Of a stretch of DNA of 64,000 nucleotides, positions 47,905-59,630 are shown piece after piece (the stretch's first letter is position 1; each line of letters begins with the position of its first letter). The DNA is from an uncultured Ramlibacter sp. Lineage in GTDB: Bacteria; Pseudomonadota; Gammaproteobacteria; Burkholderiales; Burkholderiaceae_C. Under the pieces are notes generated by a model. That model searched no databases and was not told the origin of the DNA. It saw nothing but the letters and a program-made list of their open reading frames with translations. A program made the position numbers and the translations under genes. Location of the stretch: the NCBI RefSeq assembly GCF_936925435.1, contig NZ_CAKZHQ010000002.1, forward strand, positions 362,350 to 426,349, read 5' to 3'.

Positions 47905-48285
47905 TCAGGCCTTGCGTCGCGCTCTGGCCGTTTTGGCCGCCACGCGCGGCGTCTTCTCCAGCGCACGCTCCAGCGCCTGCAGGCCCTTCACATGCACCAG
48001 GAAGTGCAGCAGGTAGTCGGGCGATAGCTCACGCATCTGCGCCAGCGTGCGCAGAACCAGCACATGCGAGTTCAAGGGCCCCGGGTTGGCCGGCTGCCGG
48101 GCGACGGCCTGCGCCACCTGGTCCAGCGCGCGGCGGCTGCCCCAGGCGCGGCGGAAGCGCAGCACGCTGGCCAGTTCTTCCGCGTCCACCGCCTCGCCCG
48201 GCTGCAGCGGCTCCACCCTGGCAGCACGCGCCTGCTGGATGTAGGCGTTGAGCTGTGCCAGCGGGGATGGGCGCGCCAGGCTCAC
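47905..48285 (-). CDS. DUF2894 domain-containing protein
   Basis: MSLARPSPLAQLNAYIQQAR..LRFRRAWGSRRALDQVAQAVARQPANPGPLNSHVLVLRTLAQMRELSPDYLLHFLVHV. Confidence 0.85.
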   Translation of the reverse strand: MSLARPSPLAQLNAYIQQARAARVEPLQPGEAVDAEELASVLRFRRAWGSRRALDQVAQAVARQPANPGPLNSHVLVLRTLAQMRELSPDYLLHFLVHVKGLQALERALEKTPRVAAKTARARRKA

Positions 48286-48944
48286 GGCTGGCCTGCAGTC
48301 TTGGTAGCCGCTGCGGCTCTGGGCACGGGCGCCATCTCCACCCGCCGGTTCAGCGCCCGCCCTTCTTCCGTGGCATTGCTCGCGACCGGCTGCTCCGCGC
48401 CGAAGGCCGCGGAAAACACCTGGCCCGAAGGCATGCCTTCGGTGATCAGCGCGCGGGTGACCGTCAATGCACGTTGCGCGGACAGCTCCAGGTTGTCGGC
48501 GAAGCGCTGGTTGCGCTGCTGCATGCCGCGGTCGTCGGTGAAGCCGCTGACCATCAGCACCTCCTTGCGCTCGGCCAGGTAGACGCGCAGCGGATGCACC
48601 AGGCTGCGCAGGATCTGGCGGCCCTCCGGCCGCAGTTCGTCCGAGCCGGGCGCGAACAGCACGCTGCCGCTGATGCCGATGCGGCCGTTGGCCACCGTCA
48701 CGCGGCCCGATGCCAGCGGCACCGCCAGCGCCTTCTCCAGCGCCATGCGCCGCTGCTCCTCGATGCGGCGGCGCTCGATCTCGGACTGCAGGTTCGCAGC
48801 CAGGTCCATCTGCGCCACCATCACCGCCAGCAGGATGAGCACGAACGCGCCCAGCACGCCGGTCATCAGGTCGCCGAAGACGGCCCAGACCGGCACCTGC
48901 GCACCGGCGCCGTCTTCCTCAGCGTCGTCGCCCGCGTCCGTCAC
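48282..48944 (-). CDS. OmpA/MotB-like membrane-anchored protein
   Basis: TM VPVWAVFGDLMTGVLGAFVLILLAVMVAQ with Asp; OmpA motif GFTDDRGMQQRNQRFADNLELSAQRALTVTRALI..GRALNRRVEM. Confidence 0.9.
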   Translation of the reverse strand: MTDAGDDAEEDGAGAQVPVWAVFGDLMTGVLGAFVLILLAVMVAQMDLAANLQSEIERRRIEEQRRMALEKALAVPLASGRVTVANGRIGISGSVLFAPGSDELRPEGRQILRSLVHPLRVYLAERKEVLMVSGFTDDRGMQQRNQRFADNLELSAQRALTVTRALITEGMPSGQVFSAAFGAEQPVASNATEEGRALNRRVEMAPVPRAAAATKTAGQP

Positions 48945-50968
48945 GCCGCAGCCTTTGGCGCGCGCTCGCGCGACTGGTGCAGTTGCTCCACCAGCCCCTG
49001 CTGCGAGGCGATGCTCAGGTCGATCACCTCGCGGGCCTGCGCCACGTAGTACGCCAGCTGCTCGTCGCTTCGCTCGGTAGCGCGCACCAGCGACGCCTCG
49101 ATGCGGTCCAGGCCCCCGAGCAGCTTGTCATTGCTGGCCTCGAAGGACTGCACTGACTGCCCGAAGGCCTGGGCAAGCTGGCCCACCTCGAGCGCGCCCT
49201 GCGCCAGGCGCTGCGATGCATCGCCGGCACCGGCGGCGTGGGCGCCCAGCAGCTCGGTGAATTTCTCGCCGGCCGCCGCCATCGATGCAGCCGCCGATAC
49301 AGACAAAGCCTCACTGGCCGCGCGCTGCTCGCCTGCCGCCTGTTCCACCGATTGCATGAGACTGCGCAGCTCTTCGACCAGCTGCGTGCGCTCCTGCAGC
49401 GCCAGGTTCTCGCGCTCGGTCTGGCGGCCCATTTCCTGGCGCAGCTCGGTGATCACGCCAGCGGCGGCCTGGGGCACCTCGCTGGCCGTGTGGATCAGGC
49501 GCGTCATCGGTTCTTCCAGCGCGGCGCCCAGCTGGGCGAGGTGACGCGTGACCGCTTCCTGCAATGCGCCCAGGCTGGCAACTGCCGCCTCGCCCCGGCG
49601 TGCTTCGTCATCGCGCAGAGCCTGCAGTTCGCTGCGCCAGGCCGACGCCAGCTGGTCCATGCGCGCGCCCTGCTGCTGGGCGCGCTGCGCATCGCCTTCG
49701 GCCTGCGCGGCCACCAGGGCCGCCGAACGCTCCACCAGCGCAGCTGCTTCGCTGGCCATGCGCCCGGTGAGTGCAGCAACCTGTGTGGACACACGTTCGG
49801 ACTGCGTGGCTGCATCGCTTGCGGCGCGCTGCGCCAGCGCGAGCACTGCGGCCGTGCCCTGCTCGGACTGCGCCTGCAGGCACGCGCCCAGGGACTGGAG
49901 CTCGCCGGTCCAGGCGGCCAACCGCTTGTCGTCGGATGCCGCCATGCTCTCCTGGCGGCGCGCCAGGCTGTCTTCCAGCGCCGTCAGCGTGGTGGCCAGC
50001 TGCTGCGACAGCGCAGCGGCCTGCGCCTGCGCGCTGCTCGCCAGTTCCTTGCGCAACGCGTCTGCGTCCTGCGCCAGTTGCGCCATCGTGGCCTCGACCA
50101 CCGGGCGGATCGCTTCGCCTGCGGCCTTGGCGCCGGATTCGAGGCTGGACTGCAGCGCCGTGCCCACCTTGCTGGCCAGCGCGCCGTAGGCGGCTGTGAC
50201 TTCGCGTTGCAGTTCGGCCTGGCCCTGCAGCAGCCGCTCGTCCAGCTGGCGGCTGCGCTCTTCGATGCGGGCCATCATCTCGCCCATCGTCTGGACGACC
50301 GTGGGCAGGGCCTGCGACTGCGCATGCAGCGCATCGAAGCTGGCCTGGCGTTGCTGCGCCAGAGAGAAAGGCCTGAGTTCGGTACCTGTCTTTCGGTCCA
50401 GTTCGCGCAGCACGGCAAGGCGTTCACGCCGCGCAATCGCGGACATCAGGCCCAGCATCGCCGATGCGGCCACGCCGGCCACCGAGGTGCCGAAGGACAG
50501 GCCCAGGCCGCGGATCGGTTCGGACAGCGCCGAGCGGATGGCCTGCAGGTCGGACGAGCCCTCCAGCACGAACACCGCCCCGCGGAAAGTGATCACCAGT
50601 CCCAGGAAGGTGCCCAGCATGCCCAGCATCACCAGCAAGCCCACCAGGTAGGGCGTGAGCGCCGGCCCGGGCAGCGCGCCCCGCCCGCCTTCGACACGGG
50701 CACGCACGCTGTCACGCAGGCTGGCCGGCACACGCGCCAGCCAGCTGGCGAGATCGGCGGGCGCTTCGGTCAGGCCCGCCAGCGCAACGTGCAGGCCCTG
50801 CGTGGCGCGACGCAATTGCTGCAGCTCCCAGGCCCCCAGCAGGTACGTGCCGGCGATGGCGGCAGTGATCAGCAAGGGCAGCCAGCTGGCGCCGACGAAA
50901 CCAAAGCTGATCCAGAAAAGGGCGGCCAGGCCGGCGGCAAAGGCTGCCACAAAAGAGGTTCTGCTCAT
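48941..50968 (-). CDS. DUF802 domain-containing MotA/ExbB-like membrane protein with long coiled-coil tail
   Basis: N-terminal TM segments, YLVGLLVMLGMLGTFLGLVITFRGAV..IRGLGLSFGTSVAGVAASAMLGLMSAIARRE, then ~500-aa Ala/Gln/Glu-rich helical tail; start trimmed to MSRTSFVAAF. Confidence 0.88.
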   Translation of the reverse strand: MSRTSFVAAFAAGLAALFWISFGFVGASWLPLLITAAIAGTYLLGAWELQQLRRATQGLHVALAGLTEAPADLASWLARVPASLRDSVRARVEGGRGALPGPALTPYLVGLLVMLGMLGTFLGLVITFRGAVFVLEGSSDLQAIRSALSEPIRGLGLSFGTSVAGVAASAMLGLMSAIARRERLAVLRELDRKTGTELRPFSLAQQRQASFDALHAQSQALPTVVQTMGEMMARIEERSRQLDERLLQGQAELQREVTAAYGALASKVGTALQSSLESGAKAAGEAIRPVVEATMAQLAQDADALRKELASSAQAQAAALSQQLATTLTALEDSLARRQESMAASDDKRLAAWTGELQSLGACLQAQSEQGTAAVLALAQRAASDAATQSERVSTQVAALTGRMASEAAALVERSAALVAAQAEGDAQRAQQQGARMDQLASAWRSELQALRDDEARRGEAAVASLGALQEAVTRHLAQLGAALEEPMTRLIHTASEVPQAAAGVITELRQEMGRQTERENLALQERTQLVEELRSLMQSVEQAAGEQRAASEALSVSAAASMAAAGEKFTELLGAHAAGAGDASQRLAQGALEVGQLAQAFGQSVQSFEASNDKLLGGLDRIEASLVRATERSDEQLAYYVAQAREVIDLSIASQQGLVEQLHQSRERAPKAAA

Positions 50969-51762
50969 GGGGGGGAAGTGTTGTGTTCGTTGCGCAGGGC
51001 CCCGACCAGGCCGGCCGCAGGCGCGAGGCGCAGGTCCAGCTCGGCCTGCAAGGCCTGCTGCCAGTGCGTGGTGAAGCTTGCCAGCCATCCCGGCGCAGCC
51101 TCCTTGTGCAGCGGCTTGAATTGCCGCTCCAGGGCCGTGGCAGCCGCGACCAGCAGGCCCTGTTCGCGCCGGGCCAGCAACTGCTCCATGCTGGCGTCCA
51201 GGATCGCAAGCTGGCGCAGCCGCGCCGAGTGGGCGCCCATCTGCTCGCGCGCGCGCTGGCGCAGGGCGCCCACCATCTGCCCCATCTGGCGCTGCAACTC
51301 CAGGTGGCGGCGCTGGAAGCAGGCGTACGGCGCCTCCAGGGGGAAGGCATCCTGGGCGGGGTCGCGGGCGATGGCCCGCAGCAGAACCTGGCGGACCTGC
51401 TGGAATTCCCCGTCCAGCGACACCGCCGCCTCAGGCGCGCGTGGGACCATCGCGGCGCCGACCGCCTGCGCATCACGCTGCGCTGTCTGCAATGCAATGG
51501 CGTCGACGGTGCCCAGCCACAGGCTCATGCGCTCGGCGAAGTCCATGCCGCCGGCCTCTTCATCGCCGGGCAGCGGATGGCCGCCTATCAGGCGGGCGAG
51601 CCGGGAATGGCCATCGGTGAGTTGCAAAGACGCGAATCCTTCGCGCTGCAAGGCGCTTTCAGTGCTGGTTGAGAGGGTCGGCGCGCCGATGCGGCGTGCT
51701 GAAAGCGCAAGCGTGCGCGGGTGGCGGCGGATGGAGGTGGGAAACCTCGGCCTCAGCGCCAT
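50965..51762 (-). CDS. DUF3348 domain-containing protein
   Basis: RLGRL-type N-terminus, FAERMSLWLGTVDAIALQTAQ, LRQLAILDASMEQLLARREQ. Confidence 0.83.
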   Translation of the reverse strand: MALRPRFPTSIRRHPRTLALSARRIGAPTLSTSTESALQREGFASLQLTDGHSRLARLIGGHPLPGDEEAGGMDFAERMSLWLGTVDAIALQTAQRDAQAVGAAMVPRAPEAAVSLDGEFQQVRQVLLRAIARDPAQDAFPLEAPYACFQRRHLELQRQMGQMVGALRQRAREQMGAHSARLRQLAILDASMEQLLARREQGLLVAAATALERQFKPLHKEAAPGWLASFTTHWQQALQAELDLRLAPAAGLVGALRNEHNTSPP

Positions 51763-51830
51763 GACCCCCGTATTTTACCCGGGGCAGATCCGGCGCCAGA
51801 CGCCGGCCCAACCCCAGCCAGCCTCAGCCC

Positions 51831-53033
51831 CTAGCGCGCAAAAAACGCGCTCACCAGCTTGACCCAGTAGGTCGAGCCCAGCGGCAGCAGGTCGTCGTTG
51901 AAGTCGTAGTTCGGGTTGTGCAGCTCGCACGGCCCCATGCCGTGGTAACTGGCCTCGCGGTGCTCGCCGCCGCCGTTGCCGATGAACATGTAGGTCCCCG
52001 GCACCTTCTGCAGGTAGAACGAGAAGTCCTCGGCGCCGCCGTGCTGGGGCGTGTTGGCGTCCACCTTGTCGGCGCCGAAGGTGTCGAGCGCCACCTGCAT
52101 CGCGAAATCCGTCTGCGCGTCCCAGTTGACCAGGGGCGGGTAGGCACGGTGGAACTTGAGCTCCCCCGTACCGCCGTGCACCTGGGGCAGCATTTCCGCC
52201 ACCCGGCGCATGTTCGCTTCGATCTCGTCGAGCACCTCGGTGCTGAAGGTGCGCACCGTGCCACGGATGACGGCCTCGCCGGGCAGCACGTTGTAGGCGT
52301 CGCCGGCGTGGATCTGGGTGACGCTGATGACGGCGATGTCGATCGGGTTCTTGTGGCGCGAGATCAGGGTCTGCAACACGCCCACCATCTCGGCAGCGAT
52401 GACGATGGTGTCGACCGACTTGTGCGGCTGGGCCGCATGGCCGCCGGTGCCGCGCACGGTGATGTCGAAGCGGTTGCTCGAGGCCATGGTCGGGCCCTTG
52501 CGGAAGGCGAACTGGCCGACCGCGAAGCCCGGCATGTTGTGCATGCCGTAGATCTCGTCACAGGGGAATTTGGCAAACAGGCCGTCGTCCATCATGGCCT
52601 TGGCGCCGGCGTTGCCGCCCTCTTCCGCCGGCTGGAAGATGAAGTTGACCGTGCCTTCGAAATCACGGTGCCTGGACAGGTACTGCGCCGCGCCCAGCAG
52701 CATGGCCGTGTGGCCGTCGTGGCCGCAGCCGTGCATGCGGCCCGGGTTGGTCGAAGCATGCAGGAAGCGGTTGTTCTCGGGCATGGGCAGGGCGTCCATG
52801 TCGGCGCGCAGGCCGACCGAGCGCTTGCCCGGCCCCTTGGCTCCACGCAGCACACCGACCACACCGGTCTTGCCCAGGCCGCGGTGCACCTCCAGGCCCC
52901 ATTGCTCCAGCTTCTCGGCCACCAGGTTGGAGGTGCGCGTCTCCTGGAAGGCGAGCTCCGGGTGGGCGTGGATGTCGCGGCGGATCGCCGTCATGGCCAC
53001 GTGGCTTTGTTCGATTTCGTCGATGACGCTCAT
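51831..53033 (-). CDS. M20 family amidohydrolase (hippurate hydrolase-like)
   Basis: RRDIHAHPELAFQE, GLRADMDALPMPE, GCGHDGHTAMLLGAA, QPAEEGGNAGAKAMMDDGLF. Confidence 0.95.
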   Translation of the reverse strand: MSVIDEIEQSHVAMTAIRRDIHAHPELAFQETRTSNLVAEKLEQWGLEVHRGLGKTGVVGVLRGAKGPGKRSVGLRADMDALPMPENNRFLHASTNPGRMHGCGHDGHTAMLLGAAQYLSRHRDFEGTVNFIFQPAEEGGNAGAKAMMDDGLFAKFPCDEIYGMHNMPGFAVGQFAFRKGPTMASSNRFDITVRGTGGHAAQPHKSVDTIVIAAEMVGVLQTLISRHKNPIDIAVISVTQIHAGDAYNVLPGEAVIRGTVRTFSTEVLDEIEANMRRVAEMLPQVHGGTGELKFHRAYPPLVNWDAQTDFAMQVALDTFGADKVDANTPQHGGAEDFSFYLQKVPGTYMFIGNGGGEHREASYHGMGPCELHNPNYDFNDDLLPLGSTYWVKLVSAFFAR

Positions 53034-53916
53034 TGCACTTGGTCCTTCACGTAAGCAGCGATTTCAGCCGAAACACCCGCCAGCGCGCTTTGCAGCGCGG
53101 GAAAGTCCGGGCTGCGCGCCCGGGTTTGTTCGTTCATGTACAGGCCGCGGTGCAGTTCGACCTGCAGGCTGTGGCGGCGCTCGGCCGGCCGGCCCAGGCG
53201 CGCGATCAGCGCCACGCCTTTGAAAGGCTCGTTGATGGCCACGCTGAAGCCGCGCTTGCGCAATGCCTCGGCCACCATGGCGGTGAATTCGGGCGCGGCC
53301 GTCGTGCCGTCGCGGTCGCCCAGCACGAAGTCCGCCAGCGGCGGATGTTCGCCGCGGATCTGCAGGCCGTCATAGGAGTTCGCCGGCATGGAATGCAGAT
53401 TCAGGTGCCAAACCGCACCAAAGCGCGCGTGGGCCGCTTCGATCTGCTCGCGCATGGCCGCCTGGTAGGGCGCGTGGTAGCGGGCGATGCGCTTGAGCAC
53501 TTCGGCGACGCTCAGCTTGCGCTTGTAGATCGGTGTGCGGCCATCCGCACCGGCGTCGCGCCAGATCAGGCCGATGCCAAGGCGCGTCTTCTCACTGGGG
53601 TTCAGCGGCGAGGGCCAGGGCGCGTCCAGCATCGCCGGGTCTATGTCCTCGACGTCGCGGTTGGGATCGATGTAGGCGCGGGGAAATTGCGCGGCCAGCA
53701 ACGTGGCACCCACCAACGGCAGGGACTCCCACAGCACATGGACGTCCGTGTCTTCGCCGGCGCGCAGTTGCTCGAAGGGCAAGGCGTAGCGGAAGTCATC
53801 GGGGTAGAAGGTGCCGCTGTGCGGCGAATCGCAAACCAGCGGGACGGCCTGGCCCTCGGGCAGCCGCAGCGTGAACGGGGCAAAGGGCGTGGGGACGCTG
53901 GAAAGAACAGGAGTGG

Positions 53917-53920
<4 letters not shown>
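53030..53920 (-). CDS. N-formylglutamate amidohydrolase family protein
   Basis: LVCDSPHSGTFYPDDF, AGEDTDVHVLWE, YIDPNRDVEDID, LQVELHRGLYMNE. Confidence 0.9.
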
Positions 53921-54939
<1,019 letters not shown>

Positions 54940-54942
54940 GGG

Positions 54943-55908
<966 letters not shown>

Positions 55909-55912
55909 GCTG

Positions 55913-56842
55913 TCAGTGGGCATTGTGGGGATTGAGGATGTCGCGCAGGTGGTCGCCCACCAGGTTGATGCCGACGATGGCCAGCGCCAGCGCGATGCCG
56001 GGGAAAAACGAAATCCAGTAATGGCCGCTGAGCATGAACTCAAAGCCGTTGGCGATCAGCATGCCCAGCGAGGGCTCGGTCACCGGCACACCCACGCCCA
56101 GGAAGGACAGAGTGGACTCCAGCGCGATGGCATGGGCCAGGTCGATGGTGGCGATGACGATCAGCGGCGGCATGCAATTGGGCAGCATGTGGCGCAACAG
56201 GATGCGGGGCGAGCCCAGGGCCATGCACTGCGCGGCCTCCACGTACTCCTTGGCCCGCTCGACCAGGGCCGCACCGCGCGCTGCCCGCGCGAAGTAGGCC
56301 CATTGCACGATGATCAGGGCGATGATGACCTTGTCCACGCCCTTGCCCAGGACGGCCAGCAGGATCAGCGCCACCAGGATGGCGGGAAACGACAGCTGGA
56401 TGTCGGCGATGCGCATCAGCAAGGCATCGACCCAGCCGCCGAAATACGCGGCCGCGAGGCCCACGGTGGTCCCGATGGCCAGGGCCGCCGCCACCGAGAA
56501 GCCGCCCACCATCAGGCTGGTGCGCAGGCCGTAGAAGATGGCCGAGAGCAGGTCGCGCGCCTGGCCGTCCGTGCCCAGCCAGTAGGTCATGCTGCCGGCC
56601 GCGCTCTTGCTGCCCGGCGGCAGCTTGGAGTCGAAGATGTCGAGCTTGCCGATGTCGTAGGGGTTCTGCGGCGAGATCCAGGGCGCGAGCACCGCCACCG
56701 CAACGGCCAGCAACAGGAGCACCAGGCCGGCGACCGCCAGCTTGTTGGCAAAGAACTCGCGGCGCAGGCGCTGCCAGGGCGTCTCCGGCGGCGGCAGGGC
56801 GATGACTTCTTCGAGCACGGCGGGAGTGGTGACGGCGCTCAT
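55913..56842 (-). CDS. Peptide ABC transporter permease (DppC-like)
   Basis: YWLGTDGQARDLLSAIFYGLRTSLMVG; EAAQCMALGSPRILLRHMLPN. Confidence 0.93.
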   Translation of the reverse strand: MSAVTTPAVLEEVIALPPPETPWQRLRREFFANKLAVAGLVLLLLAVAVAVLAPWISPQNPYDIGKLDIFDSKLPPGSKSAAGSMTYWLGTDGQARDLLSAIFYGLRTSLMVGGFSVAAALAIGTTVGLAAAYFGGWVDALLMRIADIQLSFPAILVALILLAVLGKGVDKVIIALIIVQWAYFARAARGAALVERAKEYVEAAQCMALGSPRILLRHMLPNCMPPLIVIATIDLAHAIALESTLSFLGVGVPVTEPSLGMLIANGFEFMLSGHYWISFFPGIALALAIVGINLVGDHLRDILNPHNAH

Positions 56843-56847
56843 GGGGT

Positions 56848-57825
56848 TCAGGCTTTGGCTGCTTGCAGCCGCACGCGCGGGTCAAGCACGGAATACAGGA
56901 TGTCGGTCACGAGGTTGAGCATCACCAGGAAGAACACGATGAGGATCAGGTAGGCCACGACCACCGGCCGGTCCAGTGTGATGATGGAGTCGAGCAGCAG
57001 CTTGCCCATGCCCGGCCAGGCGAAGATGGTTTCGGTGACCACGGCGAAGGCCACGACCTGGCCGAACTCCAGGCCAAAGACGGTGACGATGGGGATCATG
57101 ATGTTCTTGAGCAGGTGCACGCGCAGGATGCGGCTCCAGGACAGGCCCTTGGCCCGCGCGAACTTGATGTAGTCCATGGGCAGGGCCTCGCGCGTCGCTG
57201 CCCGCGTGACGCGGATGATGAGCGCGGCCTTGGCGATGGCGATGGTCACGGCCGGCAGGATCAGGCGCTTCCAGCCGTCCAGCGTCAGCACGCTCAGGTC
57301 CAGCGGGCCGACCAGCACGGACTTGCCGCGGCCGCTGGCCGGGAACCAGCCCAGGTAGACGGCAAACACCATGATCAGCATCAGGCCGACCCAGAAGCCG
57401 GGCAACGAGAAGCCCAGCACCGAGCCCGTCATGATGCTGCGGGTGCTCAGGGCCTGGGGCTTGAGGCCTGCCCACATGCCCAGCGGGACGCCCAGCAGCA
57501 CGGCCAACAGCATGGCAACGCAGGCCAGCTCCAGCGTGGCCGGCATGCGCTCCAGGATCAGGCCCATGGCCGACTGGCCGGTGAGAAAGCTCTTGCCGAA
57601 GTCCAGTTGCACGGCGTGCGCCATGAAGATGGCGTACTGCCGCCACAGGGGCTGGTCCAGCCCGAAGTTCTTGCGGATGGCGTCCCGGTCGATCTCGCTG
57701 GCTTCGGGGCTGGCCATCATGGAGACCGGGTCGCCCACGACGTACAGGCCGATGAAGACCAGGCCGGACATGACGGCCATGACCAGGATGGCCTGCAGCA
57801 GGCGGCGGATGATGTAAGCGAGCAT
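56848..57825 (-). CDS. Peptide ABC transporter permease (DppB-like)
   Basis: MLAYIIRRLLQAILVMAVMSGLVFIGLYVVGDP..GLDQPLWRQY. Confidence 0.94.
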   Translation of the reverse strand: MLAYIIRRLLQAILVMAVMSGLVFIGLYVVGDPVSMMASPEASEIDRDAIRKNFGLDQPLWRQYAIFMAHAVQLDFGKSFLTGQSAMGLILERMPATLELACVAMLLAVLLGVPLGMWAGLKPQALSTRSIMTGSVLGFSLPGFWVGLMLIMVFAVYLGWFPASGRGKSVLVGPLDLSVLTLDGWKRLILPAVTIAIAKAALIIRVTRAATREALPMDYIKFARAKGLSWSRILRVHLLKNIMIPIVTVFGLEFGQVVAFAVVTETIFAWPGMGKLLLDSIITLDRPVVVAYLILIVFFLVMLNLVTDILYSVLDPRVRLQAAKA

Positions 57826-57883
57826 GGCGGTGGCTTGGCTGCCGCGTCCCCGCGACGGGGATCAGGCGCGGCCGGTCACTGGC

Positions 57884-59485
57884 TTACTTGGGCGCCGTCA
57901 CGTACTGCACCATGGTCTGCTGGTCGGCGCGGCCGGTGAAGTCCAGGCCCTTCTTCATGGCCCAGACCGAATGCTCGAAGTGGATGGGCAGCATGGCGAA
58001 GTCGGCCATGGCGATCTCGCTGGCCTTGGCCAGGACTTCGCCGCGCTTGGCCGCGTCCATCACGTCGGCCGATTCGTCCACCAGCTTGTCCATGGCGGGG
58101 TTGGAATAGCGGCTGCGGTTGGTCGTGCCCACACCCTTGTCCTTGTTGGGCGTGACCAGCAGGGAGTTGAGCGTGTTGGACATCTCGCCAGTGGAGGTGC
58201 CCCAGCCGGCCAGGTAAGCGCTGTAGGCATAGCTGTCGCGGTTCTTGAAGAACACCGGCGGCGCCGCGGCGTCGACCGTGGTCTTGACGCCGATGCGCGT
58301 CCACATCGCGGCCAGGGTCTGGGCGACCTTGCTGTCGTTGATGTAGCGGCCATTGGGCGAGCCCAGCACCAGGGTGAAGCCGTCGGGATAGCCGGCGGCC
58401 TTGAGCAGGGCCTTGGCCTTCTCGGGATCGGCCTTGACCGGCGTCACCAGGTTCTTGCTGGCGCCCAGCATGGGGAAGGGCAGCAGCTGTGCGGCCGGCG
58501 TGGCGACGCCGCCCATGATGCGGTCGACCAGGGCGGGACGGTCCACCGCCAGCGACATGGCCTCGCGCACCCGCTTGTCCAGGAAGGGGTTCTTGCCGTT
58601 CGTGCCCTGGATACCGGGCGTCTGCTCGCCGTTCTGGTCCAGCGCCACGTAGATGATTCGGTTGGAGGCCTTGGTCACCACGTTGAGCTTGGGCTCCTTC
58701 TTCAGGCGCTCCAGGTCGTCGGTCGGCGGATCCTCGGCCAGGTCCACGTCGCCGGCCAGCAGCGCGGCCACGCGCGCCGCGGGGTTGCTGATGGGGCGGT
58801 AGGTCACCTTGTCCCAGGCCGGGGCCGGGCCCCAGTAATGCGGGTTGCGCTCGAAGATGATCTCGGAGCCGCGCTTCCAGGACACGAACTTGTAGGGACC
58901 GGCGCCGACCAGGCCGGTGCCGGCGTTCAGTTCGGTCGTGGTCTTGCCTTCCGGCGCGGGGCCGGCGGCTGCCTTGGCCGACATGATGGGCAGCTGGGCG
59001 AGATTGGTGGGCAGCAGCGGATAAGGCTTTTCCGTGGTGATGCGCACCGTCAGCGGATTGACCGCTTCCACCTTGGTGATCTCCTGCATGTAGATCTTGA
59101 ACGAGGACGGGCTGTTGGGCACCTTGGCCACGCGATCGAAAGTGAACAGCACATCGGCCGCGGTGAAAGGCGAGCCGTCGGAGAACTTGACGTTGGGCCG
59201 CAGCTTGAAGGTCCAGGTGTTGCCGCTGGCAGTCCAGGATTCGGCCAGGCAGGGCTTGGGCAGCATCTCGGCGTCGGCGCACACCAGCGGGTCGAACAGG
59301 GTCTGCGACAGCTGGATGTTGGGCGTGAGCGCGTGGTACTGCGGGTCCATCGACGAGGGTTCGGTCTTGAGCGCCACCACCAGGTCGCGCGCCATGGCAT
59401 TGCCGGCCGGGCCGGCGACGGCCGCCATGGCGGCCAGGGCACAGGCGCAGCGGCGCAGACGGGTGTCGATCAGATTTCCTTGCAT
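57884..59485 (-). CDS. Peptide ABC transporter substrate-binding protein (SBP family 5)
   Basis: MQGNLIDTRLRRCACALAAMAAVAGPAGNAMARDLVVALKTEPSSMDPQYHALTPNIQLSQTLFDPLV; WTFKLRPNVKFSDGSPFTAADV. Confidence 0.94.
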   Translation of the reverse strand: MQGNLIDTRLRRCACALAAMAAVAGPAGNAMARDLVVALKTEPSSMDPQYHALTPNIQLSQTLFDPLVCADAEMLPKPCLAESWTASGNTWTFKLRPNVKFSDGSPFTAADVLFTFDRVAKVPNSPSSFKIYMQEITKVEAVNPLTVRITTEKPYPLLPTNLAQLPIMSAKAAAGPAPEGKTTTELNAGTGLVGAGPYKFVSWKRGSEIIFERNPHYWGPAPAWDKVTYRPISNPAARVAALLAGDVDLAEDPPTDDLERLKKEPKLNVVTKASNRIIYVALDQNGEQTPGIQGTNGKNPFLDKRVREAMSLAVDRPALVDRIMGGVATPAAQLLPFPMLGASKNLVTPVKADPEKAKALLKAAGYPDGFTLVLGSPNGRYINDSKVAQTLAAMWTRIGVKTTVDAAAPPVFFKNRDSYAYSAYLAGWGTSTGEMSNTLNSLLVTPNKDKGVGTTNRSRYSNPAMDKLVDESADVMDAAKRGEVLAKASEIAMADFAMLPIHFEHSVWAMKKGLDFTGRADQQTMVQYVTAPK

Positions 59486-59630
59486 ACCAGTGACTCCAGA
59501 AAACAGTTGGGTGACCTTGATACCTAGCAATATGCGCGCCCGCCATGCAGATGCACCGCCGCAGCATAGCCTCCGAATCGGTGGCCGCGACACCGTGCTA
59601 ACCCGCTTGGTGCGCTCTGCGCGCGCCCGC

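Noticed and set aside
47905-51762. Calling the stator-like operon a Zorya anti-phage system
   Set aside because: No ZorC, ZorD or ZorE homologue recognised and the partners are DUF2894/DUF3348; only the membrane logic is shared.
49238-51862. 874-aa plus-strand ORF
   Set aside because: Antisense to the DUF802/DUF3348 genes; composition typical of shadow ORFs.
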